A stretch of DNA of 59,663 nt from Bacteroidaceae bacterium (lineage in GTDB: Bacteria > Bacteroidota > Bacteroidia > Bacteroidales > Bacteroidaceae), in assembly GCA_017448965.1 (NCBI GenBank), contig JAFSKK010000055.1, forward strand, positions 1 to 59,663. The letters are read 5' to 3'. This document shows positions 9,106 to 17,260 of this stretch, in pieces. The notes beneath the pieces are model-generated. The model made no database searches. It was not told the DNA's origin and saw nothing but the letters and a program-made list of their open reading frames with translations. The position numbers were made by a program, and so were the translations under genes. Position 1 is the first letter of the stretch, and every line of letters begins with the position of its first letter.

Positions 9106-10011
9106 ATGAAACATCTGAGATTTATTTTGTTGGCATTGTGCACAACCTTGACATCAATGACCTATGCGCAGAAGAACACTGCTTATCAGCAATACATCGA
9201 CAAGTACAAAGACGCCGCTATCGACCAGATGCGTCGCTACCACATTCCTGCTAGTATCACCTTGGCACAGGCTTTGCTGGAGAGTGGGGCAGGGAACAGT
9301 TATCTGGCTACTAAGGCTAACAACCACTTTGGCATCAAGGTGGGCATCGGATGGGATGGCGCATACGTGACGCGCGACGATGACCAGAAAAATGACCGTT
9401 TCCGTAAATATAAAAATGTGTCAGAGAGTTACGAAGACCACTCGCGTTTCTTGCAACAGAACCGCTACAGAAGACTCTTCGACCTTAATCCACTCGACTA
9501 CAAGGCGTGGGCACGCGGACTGAAGGCATGCGGATATGCCACATCGCCCACCTATGCCAACAAGATCATCGGCATCATTGAAACATACGAACTGAACGAC
9601 TACGACGAAGACCGCTTCGGCTTGCGGAAGAAGAAGTATAAGGAACCTGAGTACAAGGTGTACGTAAGGCATCAAATCATCACGGTGAATGGTATCCAGT
9701 GTGTTGTGTTCCGCGAAGGCGACACTTGGAACTCACTGGCTAAGGAGACCAAGATTCCGAAGAAGAAATTATTGAAGTTCAACGAAGTGGATGAAGATTT
9801 TACACCTTCCGTTGGCATGAATGTGTTCCTTGCCAAGAAGGCGAAGAAAGCCGATGCACAGTATAAGGACACCTGGCACAAGGTGAAGGCCGATGAATCC
9901 ATGTACACCATCAGCCAGTTCTATGGTATCCGTGTGGCATCTCTTTACAAGATGAACTTTAAGGACGCCTCATACATTCCGGTTGAGGGCGACTTGTTGA
10001 AAGTTAGGTGA
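9106..10011 (+). CDS. Exported GH73 glucosaminidase with C-terminal LysM repeats
   Basis: 301 residues from ATG 9106 (MKHLRFILLALCTTLTSMTYAQ, a signal peptide); the longer frame covers the promoter. Residues about 35-170 are a mannosyl-glycoprotein endo-beta-N-acetylglucosaminidase (GH73) domain, with the catalytic Glu in AQALLESGAGNSYLATKANNHFG. Two LysM peptidoglycan-binding repeats follow (VVFREGDTWNSLAKETKIPKKKL and HKVKADESMYTISQFYGI). It should cut N-acetylglucosaminyl bonds of peptidoglycan in the periplasm during growth or division. It has its own promoter and a terminator shared with rng. Confidence 0.92.
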   Translation: MKHLRFILLALCTTLTSMTYAQKNTAYQQYIDKYKDAAIDQMRRYHIPASITLAQALLESGAGNSYLATKANNHFGIKVGIGWDGAYVTRDDDQKNDRFRKYKNVSESYEDHSRFLQQNRYRRLFDLNPLDYKAWARGLKACGYATSPTYANKIIGIIETYELNDYDEDRFGLRKKKYKEPEYKVYVRHQIITVNGIQCVVFREGDTWNSLAKETKIPKKKLLKFNEVDEDFTPSVGMNVFLAKKAKKADAQYKDTWHKVKADESMYTISQFYGIRVASLYKMNFKDASYIPVEGDLLKVR

Positions 10012-10012
10012 T

Positions 10013-10054
10013 AAAAAAGAGAAGGACTTCCTGTCGAGGTCCTTCTCTTTTTTT
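10013..10054. terminator. Strong bidirectional terminator
   Basis: AAAAAAGAGAAGGAC (10013-10027) pairs with GTCCTTCTCTTTTTT (10039-10053), giving a 15-bp stem with A/T tracts on both sides. It separates the convergent glucosaminidase and RNase G genes. Confidence 0.9.
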
Positions 10055-10095
10055 GTTTGTGTGTCATTCAAACCGCGAAGTTTGTACTTGGTTGG

Positions 10096-11670
10096 TCAGC
10101 GGGTCTCCATTTCTTCTGTCATGTCTATCTCTTCCCCCTTGGAATCGACAAACTTGTATTGCAGGAAACCCAATTCCTGACTCGGATAAATTTTTACGCC
10201 AAAGCCGTATGACATCTGCCATCTAAGTGCGAGGCTGAAGAGGCCTTTGGTGATGAATGCCTCTACGTATGGATTGACGTAGAGTTTGAATCTTTTCTGA
10301 CCAAGATTGTTGGCAATGTAACTGATTTTCCGCTCCAAGGTGTCGGTGAAGAGGACGGAGGGCTGAATGGTGCCCTTTCCGAAGCAGGTGGGGCAGACTT
10401 CCTCCACATGCATGTCCATAGCGGGGCGCACTCTCTGTCGGGTAATCTGCATGAGTCCAAACTTGCTCAGTGGCAGAATGTTGTGTCGTGCCCGGTCATT
10501 CTTCATCACTTGAGTCATGTGCTCATAAAGCTTCTGGTTGTGCTCGGCACTGTCCATGTCGATGAAGTCGACCACGATGATGCCTCCCATGTCGCGCAGT
10601 CGCAACTGACGCGCCAGTTCTTCAGCGGCTTCCATGTTGACGGCAAAAGCGTTTTCCTCCTGGCTGTTCAGACCGCGGTTGCGGTTTCCTGAGTTGACGT
10701 CCACCACATGTAGAGCCTCTGTGTGCTCAATGATAAGGTAGGCGCCGTGCTTGAAACTGACGGTTCGTCCCAGACCCGACTTGATTTGCTTTGTCACTCC
10801 ATAATTGTCGAAAATGGGCACGTTGCCCTTGTAGAGTTTGACAATAGATTCGCATTCGGGCGCGATGAGACTCACATAGTTCTTTACCTCTCTGAACACT
10901 TCCTCGTTGTTCACATGGATGCTCTCGTAGGAGGGGTTGAAAAGGTCACGCAGCATGGAGACAGTACGGCCAGTTTCCTCGTGTGCAAGTACTGGCAGAC
11001 TTGTAGCTTTTTGAATTTTCCCGATACAACTGTTCCAGGAGTTCACCAGAAAGTTAAGTTCGTTGTTGAGTTCGGCAGCGCGTTTGCCTTCTGCCACGGT
11101 TCTGACGATAACTCCAAAGTTGCGGGGTTTGATGCTCTGAATGAGCTGTTTCAGACGTGCTCTTTCTTCTTTCGACTTGATTTTCGAACTCACGTTCACT
11201 TTGTCATCGAAGGGGATGAGGACGATGTACCGTCCTGCGAACGAAATCTCAGCTGTAAGCCGAGGCCCCTTGGTGTTGATGGGTTCCTTGGTGATTTGCA
11301 CCATCACCTCCTGACCCAGTTCGAGCACGTCTTGAATACTTCCTACTTTCTCCAGCGCAGACTGACCTGCAGCTTTTGCCATAGGTGCGAGCTTCCGTCG
11401 GTCGCTCACAACCTGTTTCACATATTTCTCGAGTGCGAGAAAATGTTTGCCTAAATCTTGGTAATGCAGAAATGCTTCGCGTTCATGACCCACATCGACG
11501 AAACATGCATTGAGTGCCGGCATGATTTTCTTCACTTTCCCGGCGTAGATGTTGCCTACGGAGTACTTGCTGTCCTGACCTTCCTTCTGGAACTCAACGA
11601 GCTTTTGGTCTTCGAGCAGGGCAATGGTCACTTCCTTTGGCTGCGCATCGATGATAAGTTCGCTGGTCAT
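10096..11670 (-). CDS. rng: Ribonuclease E/G family endoribonuclease
   Basis: 524 residues, the usual size of RNase G in Bacteroidetes. An S1 RNA-binding domain lies at about 35-130 (YSVGNIYAGKVKKIMPALNACFVDVGHEREAFLH). The catalytic DNase I-like part contains VVDFIDMDSAEHN with the magnesium-binding aspartates. A zinc-link CPTCFGKG (about residue 415) joins dimers. It lacks the long C-terminal degradosome scaffold of RNase E. It acts in rRNA maturation and mRNA decay. It follows the COX24-like mini gene on the same strand, 128 bp downstream. Confidence 0.95.
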   Translation of the reverse strand: MTSELIIDAQPKEVTIALLEDQKLVEFQKEGQDSKYSVGNIYAGKVKKIMPALNACFVDVGHEREAFLHYQDLGKHFLALEKYVKQVVSDRRKLAPMAKAAGQSALEKVGSIQDVLELGQEVMVQITKEPINTKGPRLTAEISFAGRYIVLIPFDDKVNVSSKIKSKEERARLKQLIQSIKPRNFGVIVRTVAEGKRAAELNNELNFLVNSWNSCIGKIQKATSLPVLAHEETGRTVSMLRDLFNPSYESIHVNNEEVFREVKNYVSLIAPECESIVKLYKGNVPIFDNYGVTKQIKSGLGRTVSFKHGAYLIIEHTEALHVVDVNSGNRNRGLNSQEENAFAVNMEAAEELARQLRLRDMGGIIVVDFIDMDSAEHNQKLYEHMTQVMKNDRARHNILPLSKFGLMQITRQRVRPAMDMHVEEVCPTCFGKGTIQPSVLFTDTLERKISYIANNLGQKRFKLYVNPYVEAFITKGLFSLALRWQMSYGFGVKIYPSQELGFLQYKFVDSKGEEIDMTEEMETR

Positions 11671-11797
11671 TTTTGCTTGCCTTGATGTTAGTTTGTTTCT
11701 GATACAGAAAAAAGAGCATGCCGCACGATGAATCCCTTCACAGGGTGGTTCATAGATAGGGTTGCTCTTTTGTTCTGTTGCCTCTCAGAGCCAGTCG

Positions 11798-11887
11798 TTA
11801 CTTGCTCTTGTGGCGATTCTTTCTCAGTCTCTTCTTGCGCTTGTGCGTAGAGATCTTGTGTCTTTTCTTCTTCTTACCGTTTGGCAT
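11798..11887 (-). CDS. 29-residue basic protein of the mS38/COX24 (AURKAIP1) family
   Basis: Too short for normal gene finders. Reading the minus strand from 11887 gives MPNGKKKKRHKISTHK, then RKKRLRKNRHKSK and a stop. More than half the residues are Lys or Arg. The KRHKxxTHKRKKRLRKNRHK pattern is the COX24/AURKAIP1 motif of the small ribosomal subunit protein mS38; bacterial forms are reported as tiny ribosomal proteins. It very probably binds 16S rRNA. Its location upstream of rng on the same strand fits a translation/RNA-processing transcript. Confidence 0.85.
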   Translation of the reverse strand: MPNGKKKKRHKISTHKRKKRLRKNRHKSK

Positions 11888-11972
11888 AGTCGTTGAAATT
11901 TTAGTTGTTTATAATCAGTTTATTGTTTGCATACACTGGGTCTGAAGACTTGCCTTCCACCCATTCGAAGTG

Positions 11973-11980
11973 CAAATTTA
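11973..11980 (-). promoter_or_regulatory. -7 element TAAATTTG before the COX24-like gene
   Basis: TAAATTTG on the minus strand, 86 bp before the 29-residue gene. No good TTTG at -33, so this is a moderate call. Confidence 0.4.
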
Positions 11981-12031
11981 GTGCTTTTTCTTGAATGAGA
12001 GAAATTTTATCACCGAAAATGTTATCGATGC

Positions 12032-12062
12032 TATGATTTATCAAGAAAAACCCCTAAATTTG
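12032..12062 (+). promoter_or_regulatory. Promoter for the DUF3078 gene
   Basis: TATG (12032-12035), 19 bp, TAAATTTG (12055-12062). The -7 box is exact and the -33 box matches three of four. The ATG at 12086 lies 23 bp downstream. Confidence 0.65.
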
Positions 12063-12085
12063 CAAACAATTATGTGGCAAAACTT

Positions 12086-13441
12086 ATGAACAAATATATT
12101 TTTCTGACCCTAATTCTGTTGAGTCTATGCATGGTTCTTCCTCTTCGTGCACAACGTGCGCGAGGATCAGCCTATGCCCGCGAAGCATCGTCCATCGTGG
12201 CAAAATACAAGAAAGAACTCTCACGACTCTCCACCAACACCGTCACCGTGGCCGACGACACCACCGAGGTGCCCATGTCACCCTACCTCTACCGACTCAT
12301 CGGACCAGGTATCTACTACCGCTCCGTGCTGACCGACAAATTCCACCTCGATTACGAACTTCCTGGCACCTCCGTCACCATGATGACCACAGGACTGATA
12401 GACGAACGGAAACTCATGCGCTCGACCCTCGATGAAGTGCTCCTCAACACCTACGCCACCCATCCGGAACTCTTCCACTACTATGATGCACAGATAGAAT
12501 CAGAGAACATCATCTCTGCATCACCCACCGCTGGCGCAAAAGTGGAAGACCTGACTTCCATCTACAACAAAGTTACCGAAATCACCGACGTAACCGATGT
12601 GATAGACAATGTGGAAGTGGACCTTCAAATAAAGAAACCCAACTTCTGGAGCACCAGTGGCAAATTCTCCCTCCAGTTCACACAAAACTACTTCTCCGAG
12701 AACTGGTACAAAGGAGGCAACAACAACGTGACTCTCCTCTCCAACCTCGTGCTCGAAGCCAACTACAATGACCAGCGCCGGGTGCAGTGGGACAACCGGC
12801 TCGATCTGCGTCTCGGATTCGTCACCGCCACCTCCGACTCCATCCACCGCTATCTCACCAACAACGACAAGATAGACCTCCTCTCCAAACTCGGCATCAA
12901 AGCCGCCAAAAACTGGTACTACACCATGTCCGTCGAAGGCAAGACCCAGTTCCTCCCCGGCCACAAGAGCAACGACCGCCGCACCTACTCCAAATTCCTT
13001 GCCCCACTGGATGCATACGTCTCACTCGGTATGGATTGGAAACCCAAATTCAAGAACGGTAACACCTTCTCCTTGGCTCTGCTCCCGTTCTCCTACAAGA
13101 TGCGCTACATCAACGATGAGGAAGAAGCCATCCACGCCTCCTACAACATGCGTGATAAAGATTTCCAGCAAGACTTCGGTTCCAAAATCGAACTCAACTC
13201 CAAAATCACCATTGTAAAAAACTTCTCGTGGCGTTGCCGCTTCTACTGCTTCACCTCTTACGAATATGTTGAATCAGAAATGGAAAACGTCTTCTCTTTC
13301 CAGTTCAACAAATACATCTCCAGCGAGGTGTACACCCTCTGGCGATTCGATGACAACCGCGACCGGAAATACTACGACCACACCCTCGGCTACTTCCAGT
13401 TCAAGGAGTATTTCACGTTAGGCCTCGCCTACAACTTCTAG
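12086..13441 (+). CDS. DUF3078-type outer-membrane beta-barrel protein
   Basis: 451 residues from ATG 12086 (MNKYIFLTLILLSLCMVLPLRAQ, signal peptide); a GTG four codons earlier is possible. The C-terminal 250 residues carry the DUF3078 signature (FWSTSGKFSLQFTQNYFSENWYKGG, WDNRLDLRLGF, KNWYYTMSVEGKTQF) with alternating hydrophobic residues typical of beta strands, ending in GLAYNF with a terminal Phe as in outer-membrane proteins. The N-terminal part is specific to this lineage. Codon use is strongly C-ending compared with neighbours, suggesting high expression. Function unknown; probably in the outer membrane. Confidence 0.85.
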   Translation: MNKYIFLTLILLSLCMVLPLRAQRARGSAYAREASSIVAKYKKELSRLSTNTVTVADDTTEVPMSPYLYRLIGPGIYYRSVLTDKFHLDYELPGTSVTMMTTGLIDERKLMRSTLDEVLLNTYATHPELFHYYDAQIESENIISASPTAGAKVEDLTSIYNKVTEITDVTDVIDNVEVDLQIKKPNFWSTSGKFSLQFTQNYFSENWYKGGNNNVTLLSNLVLEANYNDQRRVQWDNRLDLRLGFVTATSDSIHRYLTNNDKIDLLSKLGIKAAKNWYYTMSVEGKTQFLPGHKSNDRRTYSKFLAPLDAYVSLGMDWKPKFKNGNTFSLALLPFSYKMRYINDEEEAIHASYNMRDKDFQQDFGSKIELNSKITIVKNFSWRCRFYCFTSYEYVESEMENVFSFQFNKYISSEVYTLWRFDDNRDRKYYDHTLGYFQFKEYFTLGLAYNF

Positions 13442-13459
13442 TGGCATCCCGAACGTCCG

Positions 13460-14173
13460 TCAGTTGAAGTAGTAATAATAGGTGCCGCTGGTGGAGACGG
13501 CCTCGACGATTCTGTATGAGTAGGAACTGACGATGAAGTCGCCTCGCTTCGAGTCGCTGTTGCTGCTGCCGAAGCCGATGAGGTTTGAGCATGTCGAGGT
13601 GGTGTAGAGCGCCACTCTTCCCCCCACATTCTTCTTATAGTATGTCCTGATGGACTTGGAGTAACTCCAGCTGCCAGAGGACAGTTTCGTGGCTTGGATG
13701 ACACACGTGGAGGTGGCCTTGGGCGTGATGCCAGTATCGGAGCCATCGTCCGAGCCGCTTTCTTCTCGGTTCAGGTTGAACATGTAGCCGTTGTAGGAGA
13801 GTCGCATGAGGTTTTCCGAGAGCAAGTCGATGGGGAGTGTGACAGAGGTGTTGTCATCGAACGAGAGCCACAGCGAAGTCCCGTCACAGCTGTAGTTCCT
13901 GATGTCAGGATAGTAGTGCTTGATGCTGCTGCCAGCCATGTGGAGGTAGCGGAACTCTCCTGTCTTGTCGCTGTTGAGCCTGATAGCCAGTATGATGCTG
14001 CTCGATTCCGTGCTTTCTCCCTTCCACAGGCCGTAAATTTTTGTGGTGTAATTGGTGGGTTCACTGCCATCGTCGCTGCCGCCGCCATCGCTGCCGCAGG
14101 AGGAAAGGACAGGCATTCCGGCAACGATGCTGACTAGTAGCATGGCCAGATAGAGAAAAAGGTTCTTCTTCAT
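13460..14173 (-). CDS. Hypothetical lipoprotein
   Basis: 237 residues from ATG 14173 (MKKNLFLYLAMLLVSIVAGMPVLSSCGSD). LSSC is a lipobox, followed by a Gly/Ser/Asp-rich tether (GSDGGGSDDGSEP). The body begins IYGLWKGESTESSSIILAIRLNSDKTGEF, the kind of lipocalin-like start seen in many Bacteroidales lipoproteins that report structure around the formula 'GxW ... sDGtg'. The SDDGS motif recurs near residue 155. Convergent with the DUF3078 gene (18 bp apart). Likely anchored at the cell envelope; no function can be assigned. Confidence 0.75.
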   Translation of the reverse strand: MKKNLFLYLAMLLVSIVAGMPVLSSCGSDGGGSDDGSEPTNYTTKIYGLWKGESTESSSIILAIRLNSDKTGEFRYLHMAGSSIKHYYPDIRNYSCDGTSLWLSFDDNTSVTLPIDLLSENLMRLSYNGYMFNLNREESGSDDGSDTGITPKATSTCVIQATKLSSGSWSYSKSIRTYYKKNVGGRVALYTTSTCSNLIGFGSSNSDSKRGDFIVSSYSYRIVEAVSTSGTYYYYFN

Positions 14174-14203
14174 AAATAGTTGGTTTTGAGATTTCGATGG
14201 AGG

Positions 14204-14247
14204 AACAGGCATGGTCACCTTGTAGTGGGTGGCCATGCCTGTTTTTT
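14204..14247. terminator. Stem-loop between the two lipoprotein genes
   Basis: AACAGGCATGG (14204-14214) pairs with CCATGCCTGTT (14233-14243), and the loop holds a further TCACC/GGGTGG pairing. The T tract is on the plus strand only, although both flanking genes are on the minus strand. It may therefore work as a processing or attenuation hairpin. Confidence 0.5.
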
Positions 14248-14256
14248 GTGTCTGAA

Positions 14257-14736
14257 TCAGAAGAGGGAGGTGATGGTTGTCTTTGTGTATGCGGCTCCAT
14301 CCCCGTATGGGCCGTAATAAGTCAATGTGCTGCTGCTTACAGAAACATTAGTGAAAGTCGCGATGTCTCCGACTTTGGTCTCACAATCGCTGTCGGTGCA
14401 CCGTACTTGGGTCACGGTGACAACCAGCTTTTTGTTTGTAGCATCGTACACATAGGTGCCAACCGTTTGGTGCTTGCATGTATAGCTTCCGTCGGCAGAT
14501 GCTTCATACAACTGTTCACGAAATGTTCCGTCCGACTTGATGACGACGAGGTCTTTCCATACACCATCTTCATCGATGTCTTCGGCATACCAATTGCCAA
14601 CCAGGGCGTTGTTGGTTTGTTGTCCGCCCTCTCCGCCAGAGTTGTTGTCATCGTCATCGCTGCTGCACGATACAAAGCCGACACTCAAGACTGCGACCAT
14701 CAGAAGGGTCGCCAGATTCCAATAATACTTTTTCAT
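14257..14736 (-). CDS. Small lipocalin-like lipoprotein
   Basis: 159 residues. The signal ends in SVGFVSCSSDDDDNN: a lipobox Cys followed by Ser/Asp, which in Bacteroidetes often marks surface export. The body starts ALVGNWYAEDIDEDGVWKDLVVIKSDGTFRE, a lipocalin-like (GNW ... sDGTF) beta-barrel pattern, then YTCKHQTVGTYVYDATNKKLVVTV. Ligand unknown. It lies directly downstream of the structured RNA at 14812-15187, whose terminator separates the promoter from this gene; expression would need read-through or an unseen promoter. Confidence 0.75.
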   Translation of the reverse strand: MKKYYWNLATLLMVAVLSVGFVSCSSDDDDNNSGGEGGQQTNNALVGNWYAEDIDEDGVWKDLVVIKSDGTFREQLYEASADGSYTCKHQTVGTYVYDATNKKLVVTVTQVRCTDSDCETKVGDIATFTNVSVSSSTLTYYGPYGDGAAYTKTTITSLF

Positions 14737-14811
14737 TGTTTTGAAATGAGATGTTTGTGCCTCCTGAGTTCCCGAATTCAGCGTGAATAAATAGGTTAGG
14801 GTCTGGAAATA

Positions 14812-14846
14812 AAAAAGGCATGGGAACTTTAACTTCTGTGCCCATC
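14812..14846 (-). terminator. Intrinsic terminator of the structured RNA
   Basis: Minus strand: ATGGG pairs with CCCAT, with GAA/UUC pairing further inside, followed by GCC and a run of six U. Placed at the 3' end of the candidate ncRNA. Confidence 0.75.
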
Positions 14847-15187
14847 CTTGTGTTCAGGCCTTCGCATTGCCTCCGTGCAAGGATAAGCAACGCTAAACTA
14901 GCCCACGCCAAGTGAATGTATGTACACTCGGGCTCCTTTATACATTGTTATATATCAGAGTCGTCGTGATATAATTCACCCGCATAGCCGTTTCGTTGCA
15001 TCACCTCTGTGCACGGATTCAAAGTTGCGAAGTTTGAACACACAGAATAGTAACGTCCGTAACGCCTTTTCTCGAAACCGACCTTACAAATGGTTTTCCC
15101 GGTCTCGTTCCAATCGATATGTCTAGACCTCCCCGATCCTTACATGCTTGGCCTTGGTCGGCCGTGCGGTATGGATTGGTTTAGTCG
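14812..15187 (-). ncRNA. Structured non-coding RNA, candidate Bacteroidales-1 RNA
   Basis: On the minus strand this stretch begins about 6 nt after a Bacteroidetes promoter and ends in a hairpin plus U run, with no credible reading frame. Several nested stems can be read: CCAATC/GATTGG enclosing GGCC/GGCC near the 5' end; GAGACCG/CGGTTTC; TCTGTG plus TTCAAA pairing with TTTGAA and CACAGA (15006-15046); TATATCA/TGATATA; AGCCC+GAGTG pairing with CACTT+GGGCT (14900-14944); ATCCTTG/CAAGGAT. Established knowledge: Bacteroidales-1 RNAs were described as promoter- and terminator-bounded RNAs often downstream of the L20 gene. Here rplT lies 3.1 kb upstream on the same strand with fabD and a GH13 gene between. 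The family name is inference; tmRNA, RNase P RNA and SRP RNA signatures were looked for and not found. Confidence 0.65.
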
Positions 15188-15192
15188 AGTTG

Positions 15193-15224
15193 CAAAGGTA
15201 TGGAAAAGTACAAATACTTGCAAA
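15193..15224 (-). promoter_or_regulatory. Promoter of the structured RNA
   Basis: Minus strand TTTG (15221-15224), 20 bp, TACCTTTG (15193-15200). The nearest coding start downstream is 457 bp away, so this promoter serves the RNA itself or a long leader. Confidence 0.8.
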
Positions 15225-15355
15225 CATTTTGCAGAAAAAATTGAGAAATTAAATACAAAATGCACTTTACGGAAATAGGAGTGCTGCGCATGCGACGGTG
15301 GTGCTGGCACGTGAGGAGAGTGTCCTGCTTTGCCTCGCTTCCACAGCCTCAAAAT

Positions 15356-15444
15356 CGGTGTGAGTCACACCACCACCACCGGTGTGACTCACACCGCCAT
15401 GGTCGGTGTGACTCACACCGCCATGGTCGGTCTGACTCACACCG
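15356..15444. repeat. Four tandem 24-bp palindromic repeats
   Basis: Copies start at 15356, 15380, 15404 and 15428, exactly 24 bp apart. The unit is the near-perfect palindrome CGGTGTGACTCACACCG plus a 7-bp spacer CCATGGT. The first copy has AGT in the centre and the last has one change (CGGTCTG). Each unit can form its own hairpin and the DNA is a plausible multi-site binding array. No open frame uses it. Confidence 0.9.
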
Positions 15445-15458
15445 ATTGGGAGGCGCAT

Positions 15459-15487
15459 AAAAACAGCGCGAACAGATTGTTCGTGCT
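15459..15487 (-). terminator. Terminator of the GH13 gene
   Basis: Minus strand AGCACGAACA, loop ATC, TGTTCGCGCT, then GTTTTTA. A 10-bp stem with one G-T pair, 70 bp after the GH13 stop codon. Confidence 0.7.
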
Positions 15488-15554
15488 TGTTTGTTGAGGA
15501 AGCCCTTCTGTGGAAATAGGGGATTCCTATCGGAATGGAAGGGGCTTTGTGCGT

Positions 15555-17243
15555 TCAGAGTTTGAACTTCAAAACCTTTCCGCCGTTGGCGGGAATTTCT
15601 ACATAGAGGGTGCCATCGGGGATGAGGGCTTTCTTCTCTTTCTTGCCCGTGAGTAGGTCTTTGCATTCGCGTTCATTTTCGCTGACGGGAATGTCGAGGC
15701 ACTCGAAGGCGTGGGCTGGAATTTTCACCCATGAACGGGCTGGTGCATCGTCGAAGTTGGCGATGACGAGGATGAGTTCCTTGCCCGCCTTGCGGAGGAA
15801 AGCGTATTGGCGGTGTTCGTTCATGCCTTCGCCATAATTGACATACATGATATCGAAGAAGGCACCTTCACGGATGGCTTTCTCGGTGTTGCAGATGTTG
15901 AGCACCTTGGTGTAGTATTTCTGCAGATCCTTCTCTTCCTTGGAGAGGAGGGTGCCATCAAATTTGTTGTTGTTGCGCCAACGGCGGATGAGGTCGATGG
16001 TCCAGTAATCGAAGATCGTAGTGCGTCCATCTTGTCCGCTAAAACCTTCGGAGTACATGCCTTGTTCGCCCAATTCCTGACCGAAGTACACCATCATGGG
16101 GTTGGTGTTCATGAGGGCGCTGACGAGGAGGGCGGGTTTGCCTTTCTCAGCATTGCCTGCGAAGAACTTGGAAGCAATGCGCTGCTCGTCGTGGTTCTCG
16201 AGGAAGTTGAGCATGTGGCTCTGGATGTCGTCGACACTTTGCCAGGCTCCCGTGATACTGGTGGCGGTGTTGCCACCCACGACGGAGCGGATAGTGTCAT
16301 AGAGTCCCACTTTGTCGTAGAGATAATCGAAGCGCCCGCGATAGAGATAGTTGCGGTATTCGTGTGGGTTGTACACTTCGGCAATGAAGATGATGTCAGG
16401 ATATTTTGCCTTTACTTGTGGAATGACCCATCCCCAGAAATCACAGGGCACCATTTCAGCCATGTCGCAACGGAATCCATCGATGCCTTTGCTGGCCCAG
16501 AACAGGAGGATGTCGCGCATCTTGAGCCAAGTGCTTGGAGTGGAGGGGCAGAAGATAAGCTGGTTGCAGCCCTGATAATCGACACCGTAGTTGAGTTTGA
16601 CGGTCTCGTACCAGTCGTTCTGACCCACCCAAGGGGTGAAGCAGTCGTTGCCTGTCACCTTGGCTGGCGATTCCACATAGTCACCCAGTTCGTCGTCGTG
16701 CAAGGAGAAGTTGGGCGAGAACTGTGTGCCGGGCATGTAGTAGAAGTTGTTGTAAGGGCTGAACGACATGCTGGTGTCGTCTTCCTCGCCAAGGTCTTTC
16801 ACACCTTCGGGCTTGGCATCGGAGTGATACTGACGTGCCACGTGGTTGGGCACGAAGTCGATAATCATTTTCAGTTCTGCCTTGTGGGTGCGCATGATGA
16901 GGTTCTCGAATTCCTTCATTCGCTCTGGCACCTTGGTGGCGAGGTCGGGGTCAATGTCGTAGTAGTCCTTGATAGCGTATGGGCTTCCAGCAATGCCTTT
17001 CACCATGGCTGGGTGGTCGCGCTGGATGCCGTATTGCGTGTAGTCGCTTTTGGTGGCATGCTCTATGAGGCCTGTGTACCAGATGTGGGTGGCGCCGAGC
17101 TTCTTAATTTCAGCCAATGCGGCTCCTGTGAAGTCGGCCATCTTGCCACAACCATTTTCCTTTTTTGTGCCGTGACTTACGTTCTTGTTGGCATTGGCTC
17201 CGAACAGGCGTGTGAAGACTTGGTAGATGATTAGTTTTTCCAT
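15555..17243 (-). CDS. GH13-family alpha-amylase-like glycoside hydrolase
   Basis: 562 residues from ATG 17243 (MEKLIIYQVFTRLFG); the ORF extends eight codons upstream without support. GH13 conserved regions are all present: region I MIIDFVPNHV, region II GIDGFRCDMAEM (nucleophile Asp), region III IIFIAEVYNP (acid/base Glu), region IV LENHDEQR (transition-state Asp). The C-terminal domain is a beta-sandwich ending in PANGGKVLKFKL. No signal peptide, so it probably acts on cytoplasmic glucans or maltodextrins. The subfamily cannot be set from sequence reading. Lies downstream of fabD but separated by a 30-bp inverted repeat. Confidence 0.92.
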   Translation of the reverse strand: MEKLIIYQVFTRLFGANANKNVSHGTKKENGCGKMADFTGAALAEIKKLGATHIWYTGLIEHATKSDYTQYGIQRDHPAMVKGIAGSPYAIKDYYDIDPDLATKVPERMKEFENLIMRTHKAELKMIIDFVPNHVARQYHSDAKPEGVKDLGEEDDTSMSFSPYNNFYYMPGTQFSPNFSLHDDELGDYVESPAKVTGNDCFTPWVGQNDWYETVKLNYGVDYQGCNQLIFCPSTPSTWLKMRDILLFWASKGIDGFRCDMAEMVPCDFWGWVIPQVKAKYPDIIFIAEVYNPHEYRNYLYRGRFDYLYDKVGLYDTIRSVVGGNTATSITGAWQSVDDIQSHMLNFLENHDEQRIASKFFAGNAEKGKPALLVSALMNTNPMMVYFGQELGEQGMYSEGFSGQDGRTTIFDYWTIDLIRRWRNNNKFDGTLLSKEEKDLQKYYTKVLNICNTEKAIREGAFFDIMYVNYGEGMNEHRQYAFLRKAGKELILVIANFDDAPARSWVKIPAHAFECLDIPVSENERECKDLLTGKKEKKALIPDGTLYVEIPANGGKVLKFKL

Positions 17244-17260
17244 TGATATTAGTTTTTTTG

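Noticed and set aside
14821-14850. Similarity of CAGAAGTTAAAG to 5S rRNA loop sequence
   Set aside because: Only about ten bases agree and the rest of 5S rRNA is absent; the piece forms the terminator hairpin.
14920-15126. 68-codon plus-strand ORF over the structured RNA
   Set aside because: Arg/Ser-rich, no promoter or family; the region is better explained by RNA stems on the other strand.
15356-15444. CRISPR-like array
   Set aside because: Period is only 24 bp and the 7-bp spacers are identical (CCATGGT), so there are no unique spacers, and no cas gene is near.
15807-17234. 475-codon plus-strand frame over the GH13 gene
   Set aside because: Valine/histidine-rich with no recognisable family; antisense shadow of a gene with all four GH13 motifs.
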